Notes: generated by a model not told the origin, from the letters alone. 64,000 bases of DNA from Chitinophagaceae bacterium PMP191F (GCA_001302245.1 LGYU01000033.1:1-64000), one strand, 5' to 3'; positions 9,351 to 20,155 are shown, counted from the stretch's first letter. Numbers and translations: made by a program.

Positions 9351-10778
9351 ATGAAAAGTAAAATTTACTTTTTATCCTGCCTGGTATTGTCCATGGTGAA
9401 CGGTCAACCTGCTTTATTAGCTCAGGCTTGTTCTGTATCAGCTTTTTCTGTTAAAGTAAACAGCATTTCCACATCAGGTTCCAACTGTATCGTAAACGTT
9501 GACCTTAGCTGGGACCAAACGAATAACAGTGGTAACAAGTTTACCAATATACATTTGTGGACGGCTGCCAATTATCCTAATCCCGCGTTAACGTATGCAG
9601 CTCCGCCTACCGCTACACAATTACAGAATTCGCTGGGAACAATTGTTATAACAAATCCTGCTGCAGCCACACCTGGTTTGGGTACTGTTTATCAACCGGC
9701 TATATCAGCTGCTATTATTTCAGCTACTGCTGTTACTAAGGTTAATGTAAGAGGTTCTGTTAACCGCTTCACTGTGTCGGGTATTCGTTTCAGCGTTCCG
9801 GGAGCCTGTAATGGCGCTATTACCATTAAAGGGGATGTATGGTCAAGTAATTCCAACAGCGATAATGGGGTACAATGTTTTGTTACCAGCAGCATATTCG
9901 GTGTAAATAACCTGAATGTATTTGGAGTAATATTGTGTAATGCCCAACGCCAGCTTGTGGCAAATATGAATACTACCGGTACGTCTTCTATACAGGCTAC
10001 ATATTCTGTGTATGTTGATCTACCACCATTGAATACGTTAGATCCAACAGATCCGTTGATCTATACATCTGGCACAGTAACTGTTCCTCCCACTGGCTCC
10101 TCCTACGCTTCAAGTCCGATCAATATTCCCGCAGCTTATGCAAATAACGGATTATGGATAAAAGCCCAGGGATCAGGGTTGCCATATTTTACAGAAGCAT
10201 CTGTTTTTAATAGTTGTGCATCTCTTCCGGTTGATTTTATTTCTTTTTCGGCCAAACGTACGGGTAATGAAGAGGTTGCGCTGAATTGGGAAACAGGCTC
10301 TGAACGTAATAATAAAACGTTTAGCATACAGCGGAAAGGAAATGGAGATGCTACGTTTAAAACAATTGGTATTGTTAATACAAAGGCGCAGAATGGAAAT
10401 AGCAGCAGTACACTTGCATATCAATACTCTGATAATAATAGTTCAGCAACAGCAACGCAGTACCGAATTGTGCAAACTGACATAGATGGTAAACAGACAA
10501 TAAGTGCGATCATTATTGTGCAGGGCAATAAATCAACAGACAATAAGGTAATTATTTATCCCAATCCTTCTTTTAACGGAGAGTCTACATTGGTTTTTAG
10601 TTCTGAGGGCAATAGAAGTGTGAGTGTATTTGATATGAATGGAAGAATTGTGCAAACTAAAAATAATATAATGACTGGCAATTATCAGCTTAAAGGATTG
10701 ACAAAAGGTATATTCATTGTAAAAGTAACTGATAATAACTCCGGGGAAACACAAATGCAAAAACTTGTGGTTCAATAG
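9351..10778 (+). CDS. Secreted protein with type IX secretion sorting domain
   Basis: A 475-residue exported protein. A signal peptide occupies about residues 1-25 (ending ALLAQA). The central Ser/Thr/Asn-rich region of about 260 residues has no recognised enzyme motif and contains conserved-looking cysteines. Residues of about 290-380 look like a fibronectin/immunoglobulin-like linker (LPVDFISFSAKRTGNEEVALNWETG), common just before the sorting signal in this phylum. The last 75 residues form a type A T9SS sorting domain (IYPNPSFNG...VFDMNGRIV...GIFIVKVTD...QKLVV). It is expected on the cell surface or outside. The function of the central part is unknown. Confidence 0.82.
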   Translation: MKSKIYFLSCLVLSMVNGQPALLAQACSVSAFSVKVNSISTSGSNCIVNVDLSWDQTNNSGNKFTNIHLWTAANYPNPALTYAAPPTATQLQNSLGTIVITNPAAATPGLGTVYQPAISAAIISATAVTKVNVRGSVNRFTVSGIRFSVPGACNGAITIKGDVWSSNSNSDNGVQCFVTSSIFGVNNLNVFGVILCNAQRQLVANMNTTGTSSIQATYSVYVDLPPLNTLDPTDPLIYTSGTVTVPPTGSSYASSPINIPAAYANNGLWIKAQGSGLPYFTEASVFNSCASLPVDFISFSAKRTGNEEVALNWETGSERNNKTFSIQRKGNGDATFKTIGIVNTKAQNGNSSSTLAYQYSDNNSSATATQYRIVQTDIDGKQTISAIIIVQGNKSTDNKVIIYPNPSFNGESTLVFSSEGNRSVSVFDMNGRIVQTKNNIMTGNYQLKGLTKGIFIVKVTDNNSGETQMQKLVVQ

Positions 10779-10795
10779 TGCAGTGACTTTATAGC

Positions 10796-10826
10796 AAAAA
10801 AGCCGCCCTTAAAGAGCGGCTTTTTT
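10796..10826. terminator. Bidirectional terminator between convergent genes
   Basis: An 11-bp stem (AAAAAAGCCGC at 10796-10806 with GCGGCTTTTTT at 10816-10826) carries a T run on each strand. It sits between the stop of the T9SS cargo gene and the stop of the minus-strand RND pump and should serve both. Confidence 0.9.
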
Positions 10827-10843
10827 ATTTGAACTTATTTTAT

Positions 10844-13800
10844 TTACAGGTTGTCTTTGATCTTCTCATCCATTTCCTGCTCAAGTTTATGATTTTCCTG
10901 CAGACGTTTTAATTTTCTGCCGTAAGAGATCCTGGTGATCAGTACAAACAGTACCGGTACCACAAAGATAGCCAGGGTGGTGGCGGCAAGCATACCTCCA
11001 AATACCGTCCAGCCAATGGTTTTACGCGATTCTGCGGCTGCACCACTTGCAAATGCCAGCGGTAATACACCCAGGATGAATGCCAGTGAAGTCATCACAA
11101 TGGGGCGTAAACGTAACTGCACCGCTTCCAGGGTGGCGTGGATAATATCAATACCTCTATCAACCCTTTCTTTGGCAAATTCCACGATCAGGATGGCGTT
11201 TTTCGCTGCCAGACCAATCAGCGTGATCAGGCCGATCTGTGCGTACACGTTGTTGGTAATATTGGGCAACAATGTTAAAGTAATAATTGAACCCAGCGCA
11301 CCAATAGGTACTGCAAACAGTACTGAGAACGGAATAGACCAGCTTTCGTACAGGGCTGCCAGGAACAGGAACACAAACACAATAGAGATGGCGAAGATGG
11401 TTCCTGTACTGTTACCGGCCTTGATCTCTTCACGGCTCATACCGGAAAACTCGTAACTGTAACCTTCGGGTAATACCTGCGCAGCTACTTCTTGCAATGC
11501 CTGGATGGCTTGTCCGCTACTGAAACCTGGTTTTGGAGTACCGTTGATCTCAATAGAACGATAGATATTATAGTGCGATATTACCGCAGGGTTTTCAATA
11601 AGCTTAGTCGTTACCAGTGAAGACAAGGGGATCATATTGCCCTGGCTGTTGCGTACGTAATAGTTCTGCAGATCATCAATCGTAGTACGGTATGTACTAT
11701 CTGCCTGCGCCATTACGCGGAAGTTTCTGCCGTACAGGTTAAAGTCGTTCACGTAGCTACTACCCAGTAATGTAGATAAGGTGCTATACACATCAGATAT
11801 TGCTACCCCCAGTTTTTTGGTTTTATCACGATCCACATCTACCTGGTAACTGGGTGTTTTGGTAGAGAAGAAGGTGTAAGCCATACCAATTTCCGGACGT
11901 TGATACAAGGCGCCCAGGAATTTCTGTGCTACTTTTTCAAATCCTTTGATATCATCGGTACTGGTGGTTTGCTGCAACTCAAAAGTAAAACCTGATGTCT
12001 GGCCAAGACCCGGAATAGCCGGTGGCGCAATGGGCAGAACCCTTGCCTCCTTGATGTCTGCCGTTTTTTTGGCAATGTCTGCAATTACACCCTGTAGCTG
12101 TTCTTCTTTGCTTTTACGATCATCCCATGGTTTCAGGCTCACGAACATGGTACCTGAGTTGCTCTTGTTAGAGAAGGTGATGATGTTAAGACCAGCCAGA
12201 CCACCAACTACTTTTACAGCAGGGATAGACTGTACACGTGCCATGATATCTTTCAGCATGTTAATGCTGCGGGTGGTAGAAGTACCTTCCGGCATTTCGT
12301 AAGTTACATACAGGCGACCTTCATCTTCAGTAGGAATAAAACCTGTTGGTTTGTTTTTGAACAGGAAGAACAGGCCAACGAACAAACACACCATCATTAC
12401 CAGTACGTACGGAGTAGCACGTATCCATTTGGCAACGCCACGGGTATAGGAAGAGGTGAGTTTGCCAAAACGTCTGTTAAACCATGCAAAGAATTTTTCC
12501 AGGATGTTCTTTTTTGCGTTCTCTTCTTTGGAAGGACGCAGCATGGTAGTACACAATGCCGGTGTTAATGATAACGCCACAAAGGCCGATATGACTACCG
12601 ACACCGCAATGGTAATAGCGAACTGCTGGTACAAACGACCTACGATACCTGGCACAAAACCCACTGGTACGAATACCGCTGCCAGGATCAGGGCGATGGC
12701 AACCACCGGCCCGGAGATATCTTTCATCGCCTTCTGGGTAGCTTCCTTGGGCGATAGCTTTTCATGATCAATATAGTGCTGTACCGCTTCCACCACCACA
12801 ATGGCATCATCCACCACAATACCAATGGCCAGTACAAACGCAAACAGTGTAAGCGTGTTGATGGTGAAACCGAATGGTATGAAGAAGATAAATGTGCCGA
12901 TCAGCGATACGGGGATAGCAAGTACGGGGATCAGGGTAGCGCGCCAGTTCTGCAGGAACAGGAACACCACCAATACCACCAGGATCAATGCTTCTATCAG
13001 TGTATGCAATACTTCATTGATAGATACCTGTACCACAGTGGCTGTTTCCAGCGGTACCAGGTAATCAACATCTGGCGGAAAGTTTTTTTTCAACTCAGCC
13101 AGTGCTTTATTAATACCGTTGTAAGTATCCAGTGCGTTGGCGCCGGGTGCCTGGTAGATCAGGATGAATGCACCGGGTTTACCATTTACGAATGAATTGA
13201 TGCCATAATCAAATTTACCTAGTTCAATACGGGCAACATCTTTCAGGTAAACAATACTTCCGTCGGCTGGACGTGTACGGACTACGATATTTTCAAACTG
13301 TTCTTTGGTATTAAGACGGCTATTGGTAAGAATACTGTATTCGAAAGCTTGTACACCTTTCTGCGGGTTACCACCAATGGTACCGGCTGCCACCTGCAGG
13401 TTTTGCTCGGTCAGAGAAGCGGTAACATCAGAAGGCGTCATGTTCAGTGATGCAAGCTTTTTGGGATCGAGCCATACGCGCATACCAAAATCATCGGCAC
13501 GGGTAAAGATGTCACCAACACCTTTTACGCGCAACAATGCATCTTTCAGATAGATGTTGGAGTAGTTACCCAGGAAAGTGGCATCGTGCGTACCGTTGGG
13601 CGAATACAATGCCAGCGCCATCATGATACTGGGGTTACGTTTACGGGTGGTAAGCCCCAAACGTTTTACCGCATCGGGCAGGGTAGGTTGTGCAACACTT
13701 ACGCGGTTCTGTACATCCAGTGTGGCTACGTCAATATTAGTACCTACTTCAAAGTTTACAGTAATGCTGCTTTGTCCGCTGCTGGTACTGTTACTGCTCA

Positions 13801-14035
13801 TGTAGGTCATGCCCGGCGTACCGTTTACCTGCGTTTCAATAGCTGTGGTAGTGGTTTGCTCTACCGTTTGGGCATCGGCACCGGTAAAGTTACCGGCGAT
13901 AGACACTGTGGGTGGTGTAATATCAGGATACTGCGCAATAGGCAGGGTTGTCATGGCAATGAGACCTACCAGTACGATCACGATGGATATTACAATGGCG
14001 GTAACAGGCCGTTTTATAAAAGTATCTGCTATCAT
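10844..14035 (-). CDS. RND multidrug efflux pump, HAE1 type (second system)
   Basis: A 1063-residue AcrB-like pump beginning MIADTFIKRPVTAIVISIV. The TM4 proton-relay pair is intact (LAIGIVVDDAIVVVEAV, two Asp), as is the TM10 lysine (GLAAKNAILIVEFA). The porter domain motifs include GFIPTEDEGRLYVTYEMP. It is the last gene of a minus-strand operon in the order outer-membrane channel, adaptor, pump, which differs from the first system in the window. Compared with that pump it keeps both aspartates, so the two systems may differ in coupling or substrate. The C-terminus is charged and cytoplasmic (ENHKLEQEMDEKIKDNL). Confidence 0.94.
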   Translation of the reverse strand: MIADTFIKRPVTAIVISIVIVLVGLIAMTTLPIAQYPDITPPTVSIAGNFTGADAQTVEQTTTTAIETQVNGTPGMTYMSSNSTSSGQSSITVNFEVGTNIDVATLDVQNRVSVAQPTLPDAVKRLGLTTRKRNPSIMMALALYSPNGTHDATFLGNYSNIYLKDALLRVKGVGDIFTRADDFGMRVWLDPKKLASLNMTPSDVTASLTEQNLQVAAGTIGGNPQKGVQAFEYSILTNSRLNTKEQFENIVVRTRPADGSIVYLKDVARIELGKFDYGINSFVNGKPGAFILIYQAPGANALDTYNGINKALAELKKNFPPDVDYLVPLETATVVQVSINEVLHTLIEALILVVLVVFLFLQNWRATLIPVLAIPVSLIGTFIFFIPFGFTINTLTLFAFVLAIGIVVDDAIVVVEAVQHYIDHEKLSPKEATQKAMKDISGPVVAIALILAAVFVPVGFVPGIVGRLYQQFAITIAVSVVISAFVALSLTPALCTTMLRPSKEENAKKNILEKFFAWFNRRFGKLTSSYTRGVAKWIRATPYVLVMMVCLFVGLFFLFKNKPTGFIPTEDEGRLYVTYEMPEGTSTTRSINMLKDIMARVQSIPAVKVVGGLAGLNIITFSNKSNSGTMFVSLKPWDDRKSKEEQLQGVIADIAKKTADIKEARVLPIAPPAIPGLGQTSGFTFELQQTTSTDDIKGFEKVAQKFLGALYQRPEIGMAYTFFSTKTPSYQVDVDRDKTKKLGVAISDVYSTLSTLLGSSYVNDFNLYGRNFRVMAQADSTYRTTIDDLQNYYVRNSQGNMIPLSSLVTTKLIENPAVISHYNIYRSIEINGTPKPGFSSGQAIQALQEVAAQVLPEGYSYEFSGMSREEIKAGNSTGTIFAISIVFVFLFLAALYESWSIPFSVLFAVPIGALGSIITLTLLPNITNNVYAQIGLITLIGLAAKNAILIVEFAKERVDRGIDIIHATLEAVQLRLRPIVMTSLAFILGVLPLAFASGAAAESRKTIGWTVFGGMLAATTLAIFVVPVLFVLITRISYGRKLKRLQENHKLEQEMDEKIKDNL

Positions 14036-14131
14036 TTTTTACATTCTTTTGCGTGAACAGGCGGGTTATTATTTGCCGGGCTATCAGTAAAGAATTACCC
14101 TCAAACCTGTAACCTGTTGCCTGAAATTATT

Positions 14132-15265
14132 CTACTGTTTCTTTGGAGCCGTTGTATCAGCCTGTTTGATTACTGCACCTTCGCGCAGGTTCTGTACACC
14201 CTGCACCACAATGCGATCGCCTTCTTTCAGACCGTCTTTTATAATCACGTTTGTACCAACCTGTTTGCTCAGTACAACTTTGCGCTGATTTACCTTACTG
14301 CTGTCACCTACCACATACACAAAGAATTCACCCAGTTGCTCCGTTACAGCTTTATAAGGGATCAGTATAGATTCAGTACCTGCATTGTTCAGTACACGTA
14401 CTTTACCTGTCATACCAGCCTTGAGCATATTTTTATCATTGGGAAAATTGAGCCTTACTTTCAGCATACCGGTCTGCGGATCAACTGCACGATCCAGTAA
14501 TACCAGTTTGCCGGGAAATGGATAGATGTCATCTCCGAAAGCCAGTCTGAAGGTAGAATCTCCTTTACCTGAAGATTTTTGCTGCAACTGTATAAAACGA
14601 TATATCTCGTTCTGGTTAACGGTAAAGTCCACAGCAATCGGATTATCGGATGAAACGGTGTTCAGAATGGTTTGACCCGCACTGACCGGTGATCCTACTT
14701 TTACCTGTGAAATACCGATGGTGCCGTCAAACGGAGCGTATACGTTGGTATACTTCACATTGGTTTGTACCGCGCGGATACTTGCTTTAGCAGCATCCAC
14801 CTGTTTTTGTGCAGCCTGCAGGGCAGCTTCGGCATTATCTACCTGTTGTTTGGCAATCGCATCCTGTTTGTCAAGCGTGCGATACCTGTCGGCATCTTTC
14901 TGAGCCTTTACCAGGTTGGCTTCCTGTACAGCCAGGTTGGCCTGTGCCTGTTCGTAAGAAGCTTCATATTGTTGCGGATCTACTGTATACAGTTTTTGTC
15001 CTTTTTTTACTTTAGCCCCGTCGGTAACATAAATGCCGGTTACAAAACCGCTTACCTGTGCCCGTAAGTCTACCTGGTTCAGGGCAACTACTGTACCGGG
15101 ATAATCATCATAATAAGAAACCCTTGCAGTGGAAACATTGGCGGTAGTAACAGGTACGGGCCCGCTTCCGGGTGCCATAGCCTGTTGTTGTTTGTTTCCG
15201 CCACAGGCAACGATCATCAGCAGGGAACCTGCGCTTGTATAAATCCTAATCTTTCTGAGCAACAT
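14132..15265 (-). CDS. RND efflux periplasmic adaptor (second system), lipoprotein
   Basis: An AcrA-like adaptor of about 377 residues. The start at 15265 gives a lipoprotein signal ending MIVACGG with Cys at residue 21; the upstream open frame overlaps the channel gene and is not family-like. The lipoyl halves are VDLRAQVSGFVTGIYVTDGAKVKKGQ and VYAPFDGTIGISQVKVGSPV, with a coiled-coil hairpin (QAQANLAVQEANLVKAQKD...) between them. Beta-barrel and membrane-proximal domains follow. It lies about 100 bases upstream of the pump gene and 22 bases downstream of the channel gene. Confidence 0.93.
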   Translation of the reverse strand: MLLRKIRIYTSAGSLLMIVACGGNKQQQAMAPGSGPVPVTTANVSTARVSYYDDYPGTVVALNQVDLRAQVSGFVTGIYVTDGAKVKKGQKLYTVDPQQYEASYEQAQANLAVQEANLVKAQKDADRYRTLDKQDAIAKQQVDNAEAALQAAQKQVDAAKASIRAVQTNVKYTNVYAPFDGTIGISQVKVGSPVSAGQTILNTVSSDNPIAVDFTVNQNEIYRFIQLQQKSSGKGDSTFRLAFGDDIYPFPGKLVLLDRAVDPQTGMLKVRLNFPNDKNMLKAGMTGKVRVLNNAGTESILIPYKAVTEQLGEFFVYVVGDSSKVNQRKVVLSKQVGTNVIIKDGLKEGDRIVVQGVQNLREGAVIKQADTTAPKKQ

Positions 15266-15287
15266 ATAATTGAGATGATTTTTTGAA

Positions 15288-16643
15288 TTAATAATTGATT
15301 TGTCCAAGTGATTTCTGTACGTCGATCTTTCCGGCCAGTACCTGGTACAGTGCATTAAAATAATTAATGCGGGCTGTGCGCAGATCGGTTTCAGAAGTGA
15401 TCACCTCCAGGTATGTTTTAACCCCTGATCTGTATTGTAGCTGGATGACATCATATACTTCCTGTGCCAGTGCCAGGTTCTCTTTCAGCGAAAGGAAATT
15501 GGCCAGGCTGGCTTTGTAAGTAGCCAGTGCCTGTGCATATTCAGCATTCACTGAATTTCTCAGGTCGGTGATCTGCAGATCAATGGATTTTAGCTGCCAT
15601 TCAGCCTGTTTGATATTATACCTGCGTTTGCCGCCCTGGAATAAGGGTAATGATAACGTTACTCCGGCGTAGGAGTTGGGTACATTATCACCATACAGTT
15701 TGGAAAACGAATTGTTCAGGTAGTTCAGGTTATAGGCACCGTTAGCTGACAATGCCGGCAGGAAACTCCATTTGTTATACATCAGATTGTACTCCTGTAT
15801 CCTGCGTTGTGTAACCAGTTGCTGGTACTCAATACGTGTGGCAGGGTTCAACTGCTGCAGTGTATCAACAGGTATTTCCCGTTCCATCTGCAAAGTATCA
15901 TACACAATGGGCAGGTCATTGTTTACCGGATAGCCCATCAGTGCTTTGAGATATTCCAGCTTGGCTTTCAAGGCCTCTTCATTACTGCGCAGCAATGCTT
16001 TGGTATTGTTCAACGCGATCTGTGCCCTTTTGTAATCTGTTTTATCGGTAACGCCGGCCTTGTATTGATTGTAGGCATCCTGCTGGCTTCTTTCCAGGCG
16101 GGTGATGTCTTCTTTCGATACTTTGATCTGCTGGGTGGTGGCCAGCACATCATAAAAGGCTTTGGATACGTTTACCGCCACATCAATTTTGGTACTGGCA
16201 GTATTTTGTTTTGCCTGCTGGCGCACAATACCTGCACTGCGTGCAGCCAGCAACACATCCCTGTTAAAGATGGCTTGTGTAGCTGTAAACTGCATAGAAC
16301 TGGTATTGTCAACCCCGATCTTTACAGGATTACCCTGGAAGACAGTGGTCTGCAACTGGAAGTTGTGCTGATAACTGTAATTGAAGTTTACCTGCGGATA
16401 CCAATCGGCCAGTTTACCCTTGATGGTGGTTTCTGTGATCTGTTCATTTACCAGTGCATTTTGTACAGAGGGCTGATGTTTCAGGGCGTACTGAATTACA
16501 TTTTCCAGTGTGGCCTGTTGCAGCAAACTGTCGCTGGCCTGTTGTGCGGATAGCGTACCGGGTACCAGCGCGGCAGCTATAGTAGCAATTCCAATCCAAT
16601 GCTTACCATTTTGCTTTACGTTCAGATTCTTCATAAAACTCAT
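15288..16643 (-). CDS. TolC-family outer-membrane channel (second system)
   Basis: A 451-residue outer-membrane efflux protein with a Sec signal peptide (MKNLNVKQNGKHW... to about residue 33, ending GTLSAQQ) and no lipobox, unlike the first system's channel. Two TolC repeats are visible, with long helices, the typical SLPLFQGGKRRYNIKQAEWQ segment and YRSGVKTYLEVITSETDL. It is the first gene of the minus-strand operon. ATG codons at 16643 and 16634 are both possible starts. Confidence 0.92.
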   Translation of the reverse strand: MSFMKNLNVKQNGKHWIGIATIAAALVPGTLSAQQASDSLLQQATLENVIQYALKHQPSVQNALVNEQITETTIKGKLADWYPQVNFNYSYQHNFQLQTTVFQGNPVKIGVDNTSSMQFTATQAIFNRDVLLAARSAGIVRQQAKQNTASTKIDVAVNVSKAFYDVLATTQQIKVSKEDITRLERSQQDAYNQYKAGVTDKTDYKRAQIALNNTKALLRSNEEALKAKLEYLKALMGYPVNNDLPIVYDTLQMEREIPVDTLQQLNPATRIEYQQLVTQRRIQEYNLMYNKWSFLPALSANGAYNLNYLNNSFSKLYGDNVPNSYAGVTLSLPLFQGGKRRYNIKQAEWQLKSIDLQITDLRNSVNAEYAQALATYKASLANFLSLKENLALAQEVYDVIQLQYRSGVKTYLEVITSETDLRTARINYFNALYQVLAGKIDVQKSLGQINY

Positions 16644-17560
16644 TTATTCTGCTTAATAACTAAAAAAGTTTAACGTGCACAGACCAGGAGGGAATGGTAC
16701 TATTTACCGGCAAGCTGTAATCAATAGATCCACCGGCTGCTGTGCATTATAATTTTATCTATTGTGTTAACCCGTATAAATAATCGGCCACAAAAGTAAA
16801 ACTAGCCGTCAACATGACAGCAGTTTTTTTTGTGAACGAGCGGTGCAAGGCGTCTTTTTGTTGCATAAAGTGTTTAATGGTAGTGCAATATGTAAAACAA
16901 AATATATATGAAATAATTAGAATTTATTTTTGTGTCCGACGCTTTGGCAGATGCGGTCATAACAAACAGGAAGGTATTTTGTTTAATGAAAAGCTGATTC
17001 TTTTTAAATTATCTGCCAATGCTTTCTTCGAAACTACAAAATGCTTTAAACCCGCAGACTTCCACAGTAAGAAATAGCATGCAGATAATATATGTGCAAA
17101 TCTGCATAAATCCATTCCGTCAGTGTTTACCAATCAGGGAAATTTACCCGGAAACTTTTATAAGTGGTTTCGGCGGACGATGCGCCTGATTAAGAATATG
17201 TGGCTATGATAAGAGTATGTTGCAGATATTATACAGTACAGCCATTGTTGTTGAATTAAGTGGCTGGTAAAACAACAGTCACTGATCCCCGCTGGTGTCT
17301 TTCCAGCCGGAACCACTGAGTTTAATGATATTGATAGTACAATTATACCCCATATTTATATCCAGATATTGATGTCTTTTTATGAAAACATACGTCAGGT
17401 TGTTAATTTACGATTATTGATAAACGTTAATTTTTGTGCAGTACAGATCAGGATAGTGAATCGGATACTTCGATCTAACTTTTGTGATTGTACGCCGGTG
17501 ATATCAATTGCCAACGGATTGCAATTCCTGGTTAAACCAATTTAATCAAAACAAAGCCAT
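16644..17560. other. Divergent intergenic region between channel and lyase genes
   Basis: This 917-base AT-rich stretch carries the promoter zone of the second RND operon at its left end and presumably that of the lyase gene at its right. A small GCTGG/CCAGC hairpin lies near 17290-17310. Close to the lyase gene two near-matches to the -7 element occur with three instead of two spacer bases (TAATTTTTG and TAACTTTTG, about 17430 and 17476). No convincing gene was found. Confidence 0.5.
16791..16798 (-). promoter_or_regulatory. -7 element for the second RND operon
   Basis: On the minus strand the sequence reads TACTTTTG, a full match to the Bacteroidota TAnnTTTG element. It would give a leader of about 140 nt before the channel gene. 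A TTG lies only about 12 bases upstream, so the -33 element is weak or unusual. Confidence 0.4.
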
Positions 17561-20155
17561 ATGAACCGCCTTTCTACACTTACAAAGGCATGGGGCACTG
17601 CATGCCTGTGTCTTTTCAATTATCAAAAAACGATTTCCTGTTTTATAGTACTGTTCGTTTTTTCATTCTTACCTGCTTCGCTCTCTGCGCAGCGACAGAT
17701 GGAAAGTCTTAACCGCGGTGTGGTAGCTATCCGTACCAGCACTTCAGACGTATACGTAGGGTGGCGCCTGTTGGGTACAGATCCTGCAGGTATAGGATTT
17801 AATGTATACAGAGGTTCTGTCAAACTGAACAGCTCGCCCATTACTGCATCTACCAATTATGTTGATAATATTACTTCCAACAGTACATATACCGTACGAC
17901 CTGTAATTGGTGGCGTAGAACAAGCTGCATCAGAATCTGCCAGCGTATGGACGCAGAATTATCTGCAAGTAAACCTGCAGGTTCCGGCCGGTGGCACTAC
18001 TCCTTCCGGAGAAGCTTATACGTATTCCCCCAACGACTGTAGTGTAGCAGACCTGGATGGTGACGGAGCCTATGAGATCATTGTAAAATGGGATCCTTCC
18101 AATTCAAAAGACAATTCACAGTCCGGGTATACAGGTAATGTATACATAGATGCGTACAGGTTGAACGGTACGCGTTTGTGGCGTATTGACCTGGGTCGCA
18201 ATATCAGGGCAGGAGCGCATTACACACAGTTCCTTGTATATGATTTTGATGGCGATGGTAAAGCGGAAATGGCCTGCAAAACAGCGGATGGAACAGTGGA
18301 TGGTGCGGGTACAGTGATAGGATCTGCTTCGGCAGATTACAGGAATTCCAGCGGTTATATTTTATCAGGCCCAGAGTATCTTACCGTATTCAACGGGCAA
18401 ACGGGTGCTGCCATGGCTACTACCAATTACCTGCCAGCCAGGGGTACAGTATCTGACTGGGGTGATAGTTATGGCAATCGCGTGGATCGTTTTGTGGCAT
18501 GTGTGGCTTACCTGGACGGACAGCGGCCCAGCATGGTTTTTGGCCGCGGATATTATACCCGGCTGGTACGCGTGGCCTGGGACTGGCGCAACGGAGCACT
18601 TACCCAGCGCTGGGCATTTGACAGCAACAGTTCCGGCAACAGTGCCTACGCCGGACAGGGCAATCACCAGGTAACGGTAGGGGATGTGGATGGTGATGGA
18701 AAAGATGAGATCATCAATGGCTCAAGTTGTATCAATGATAATGGTACCGGGTTATGGGCCAACGGCAAAGGGCATGGTGATGCTTTGCACATGAGTGATA
18801 TGAATCCCGATCGTGCCGGCTTAGAAATATGGCAGCCTTACGAATCACCTGCTTCCAATGGCAATGTAGGTGCTGCTTTGTTGAATGCTGCTAATGGTGC
18901 TTCATTGTTTACCGTTACAGAAGCATCTGCCGATGTGGGACGTGCATTGGCTGCTGATATTGATCCACGCTATAAAGGATATGAAGTATGGGCGGCACGG
19001 GGTAACCTGTATACCAGCACAGGCACACAGATAGGCACCACTAAGCCCTCTATGAATTTTGCTATATGGTGGGATGCTGATCTGCAACGTGAATTGCTGG
19101 ACGGTACTACTATCAGCAAATGGAACTATACCACCAGCACTACCTCCACGCTGCTTTCTGCTACAGGTTGTGCATCCAATAACAGCACCAAAGCAACGCC
19201 CTGTCTTTCTGCTGATATATTGGGTGACTGGCGTGAGGAAGTAATTTTCCGTACCTCCGATAACACTGCATTGCGGATTTATTCCACTACCATCACTGCT
19301 ACCAACCGCATCTATACACTGATGCACGATCCGCAATACAGGCTGGCTATTGCATGGCAGAATGTGGCATATAACCAGCCGCCGCATCCCGGTTTTTATC
19401 TTGGCGGAGATATGGCTGCCCCTCCAACTCCCAATATTTACCTGGCAGGCAGCAGTTCTGGTAATACAGGCAGCTCCATTACCATACAGGAAAATACCAC
19501 CGGTTTTTGTAGTGTGGATGGAACAATAGATAACAACAATGCAGGATTTACCGGTACAGGTTTTGCCAACCCCAACAATGCGGCAAACAGTGGTGTTACC
19601 TGGCGTATCAATGCGCCTGCTGCGGGAAGTTATATCCTGACCTGGCGGTACTCAAACGGCGGAGGGTCTGACAGGCCGGTACGATTGTTGGTAAACGGTA
19701 GTGTGGTAGCCAGCAGTATTTCATTTCCCGCCACTACCGACTGGATCACGTGGACCACAGTAGCCACTACGGTTTCACTGGGGGCTGGCAACAGTACTAT
19801 CAGGATAGAAGGAACCACTGCCAATGGGCCGGCCAATATTGATTACCTGGCTGTACAGGGCAACAATCCAACGGCAGTAAGCTGTACGGGCGCCAGATCA
19901 TCCGCGCCTGCGGGTAATGATGCGGATGAAACGGTGTTGAAGGTTGCCCCCAATCCTACATACAATGTGTTTGAGATAACGGCAAAAGGTAATTTCAGGT
20001 ACACCATGTATGATCAACAGGGCAGACTGGTAGAGCAGGGAACGGGCAACAATAAAGCGCGGGTAGGACAAAAACTACCGTCGGGTATTTACACGTTGCA
20101 ACTGCTGAAGAATGCTGAAGTGATGAAAACAATAAAAGTAGTAAAACAACAATAG
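17561..20155 (+). CDS. Rhamnogalacturonan lyase, PL11 family, with CBM35-like and T9SS domains
   Basis: An 864-residue secreted pectin-degrading enzyme. A signal peptide with a long N-region ends near SLSAQRQ (about residue 45). The PL11 catalytic part follows: MESLNRGVVAIRTSTSDVYV, repeated calcium-binding propeller motifs such as DLDGDGAYEI, DFDGDGKAEM and DVDGDGKDEI, and HYTQFLVYDFDGDGK. Residues of about 645-770 look like a CBM35/CBM6-type carbohydrate-binding domain (WRYSNGGGSDRPVRLLVNG...NIDYLAVQG). The last 75 residues are a T9SS sorting domain (VAPNPTYNVFEI...). It should cleave the rhamnogalacturonan I backbone outside the cell. No other pectin genes are adjacent. Confidence 0.93.
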   Translation: MNRLSTLTKAWGTACLCLFNYQKTISCFIVLFVFSFLPASLSAQRQMESLNRGVVAIRTSTSDVYVGWRLLGTDPAGIGFNVYRGSVKLNSSPITASTNYVDNITSNSTYTVRPVIGGVEQAASESASVWTQNYLQVNLQVPAGGTTPSGEAYTYSPNDCSVADLDGDGAYEIIVKWDPSNSKDNSQSGYTGNVYIDAYRLNGTRLWRIDLGRNIRAGAHYTQFLVYDFDGDGKAEMACKTADGTVDGAGTVIGSASADYRNSSGYILSGPEYLTVFNGQTGAAMATTNYLPARGTVSDWGDSYGNRVDRFVACVAYLDGQRPSMVFGRGYYTRLVRVAWDWRNGALTQRWAFDSNSSGNSAYAGQGNHQVTVGDVDGDGKDEIINGSSCINDNGTGLWANGKGHGDALHMSDMNPDRAGLEIWQPYESPASNGNVGAALLNAANGASLFTVTEASADVGRALAADIDPRYKGYEVWAARGNLYTSTGTQIGTTKPSMNFAIWWDADLQRELLDGTTISKWNYTTSTTSTLLSATGCASNNSTKATPCLSADILGDWREEVIFRTSDNTALRIYSTTITATNRIYTLMHDPQYRLAIAWQNVAYNQPPHPGFYLGGDMAAPPTPNIYLAGSSSGNTGSSITIQENTTGFCSVDGTIDNNNAGFTGTGFANPNNAANSGVTWRINAPAAGSYILTWRYSNGGGSDRPVRLLVNGSVVASSISFPATTDWITWTTVATTVSLGAGNSTIRIEGTTANGPANIDYLAVQGNNPTAVSCTGARSSAPAGNDADETVLKVAPNPTYNVFEITAKGNFRYTMYDQQGRLVEQGTGNNKARVGQKLPSGIYTLQLLKNAEVMKTIKVVKQQ

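Noticed and set aside
16814-17077. Open frame of 87 codons in the divergent intergenic region
   Set aside because: Composition is unlike real proteins of this genome (many Cys, Phe, Lys runs), and it overlaps the promoter zone of the second RND operon.
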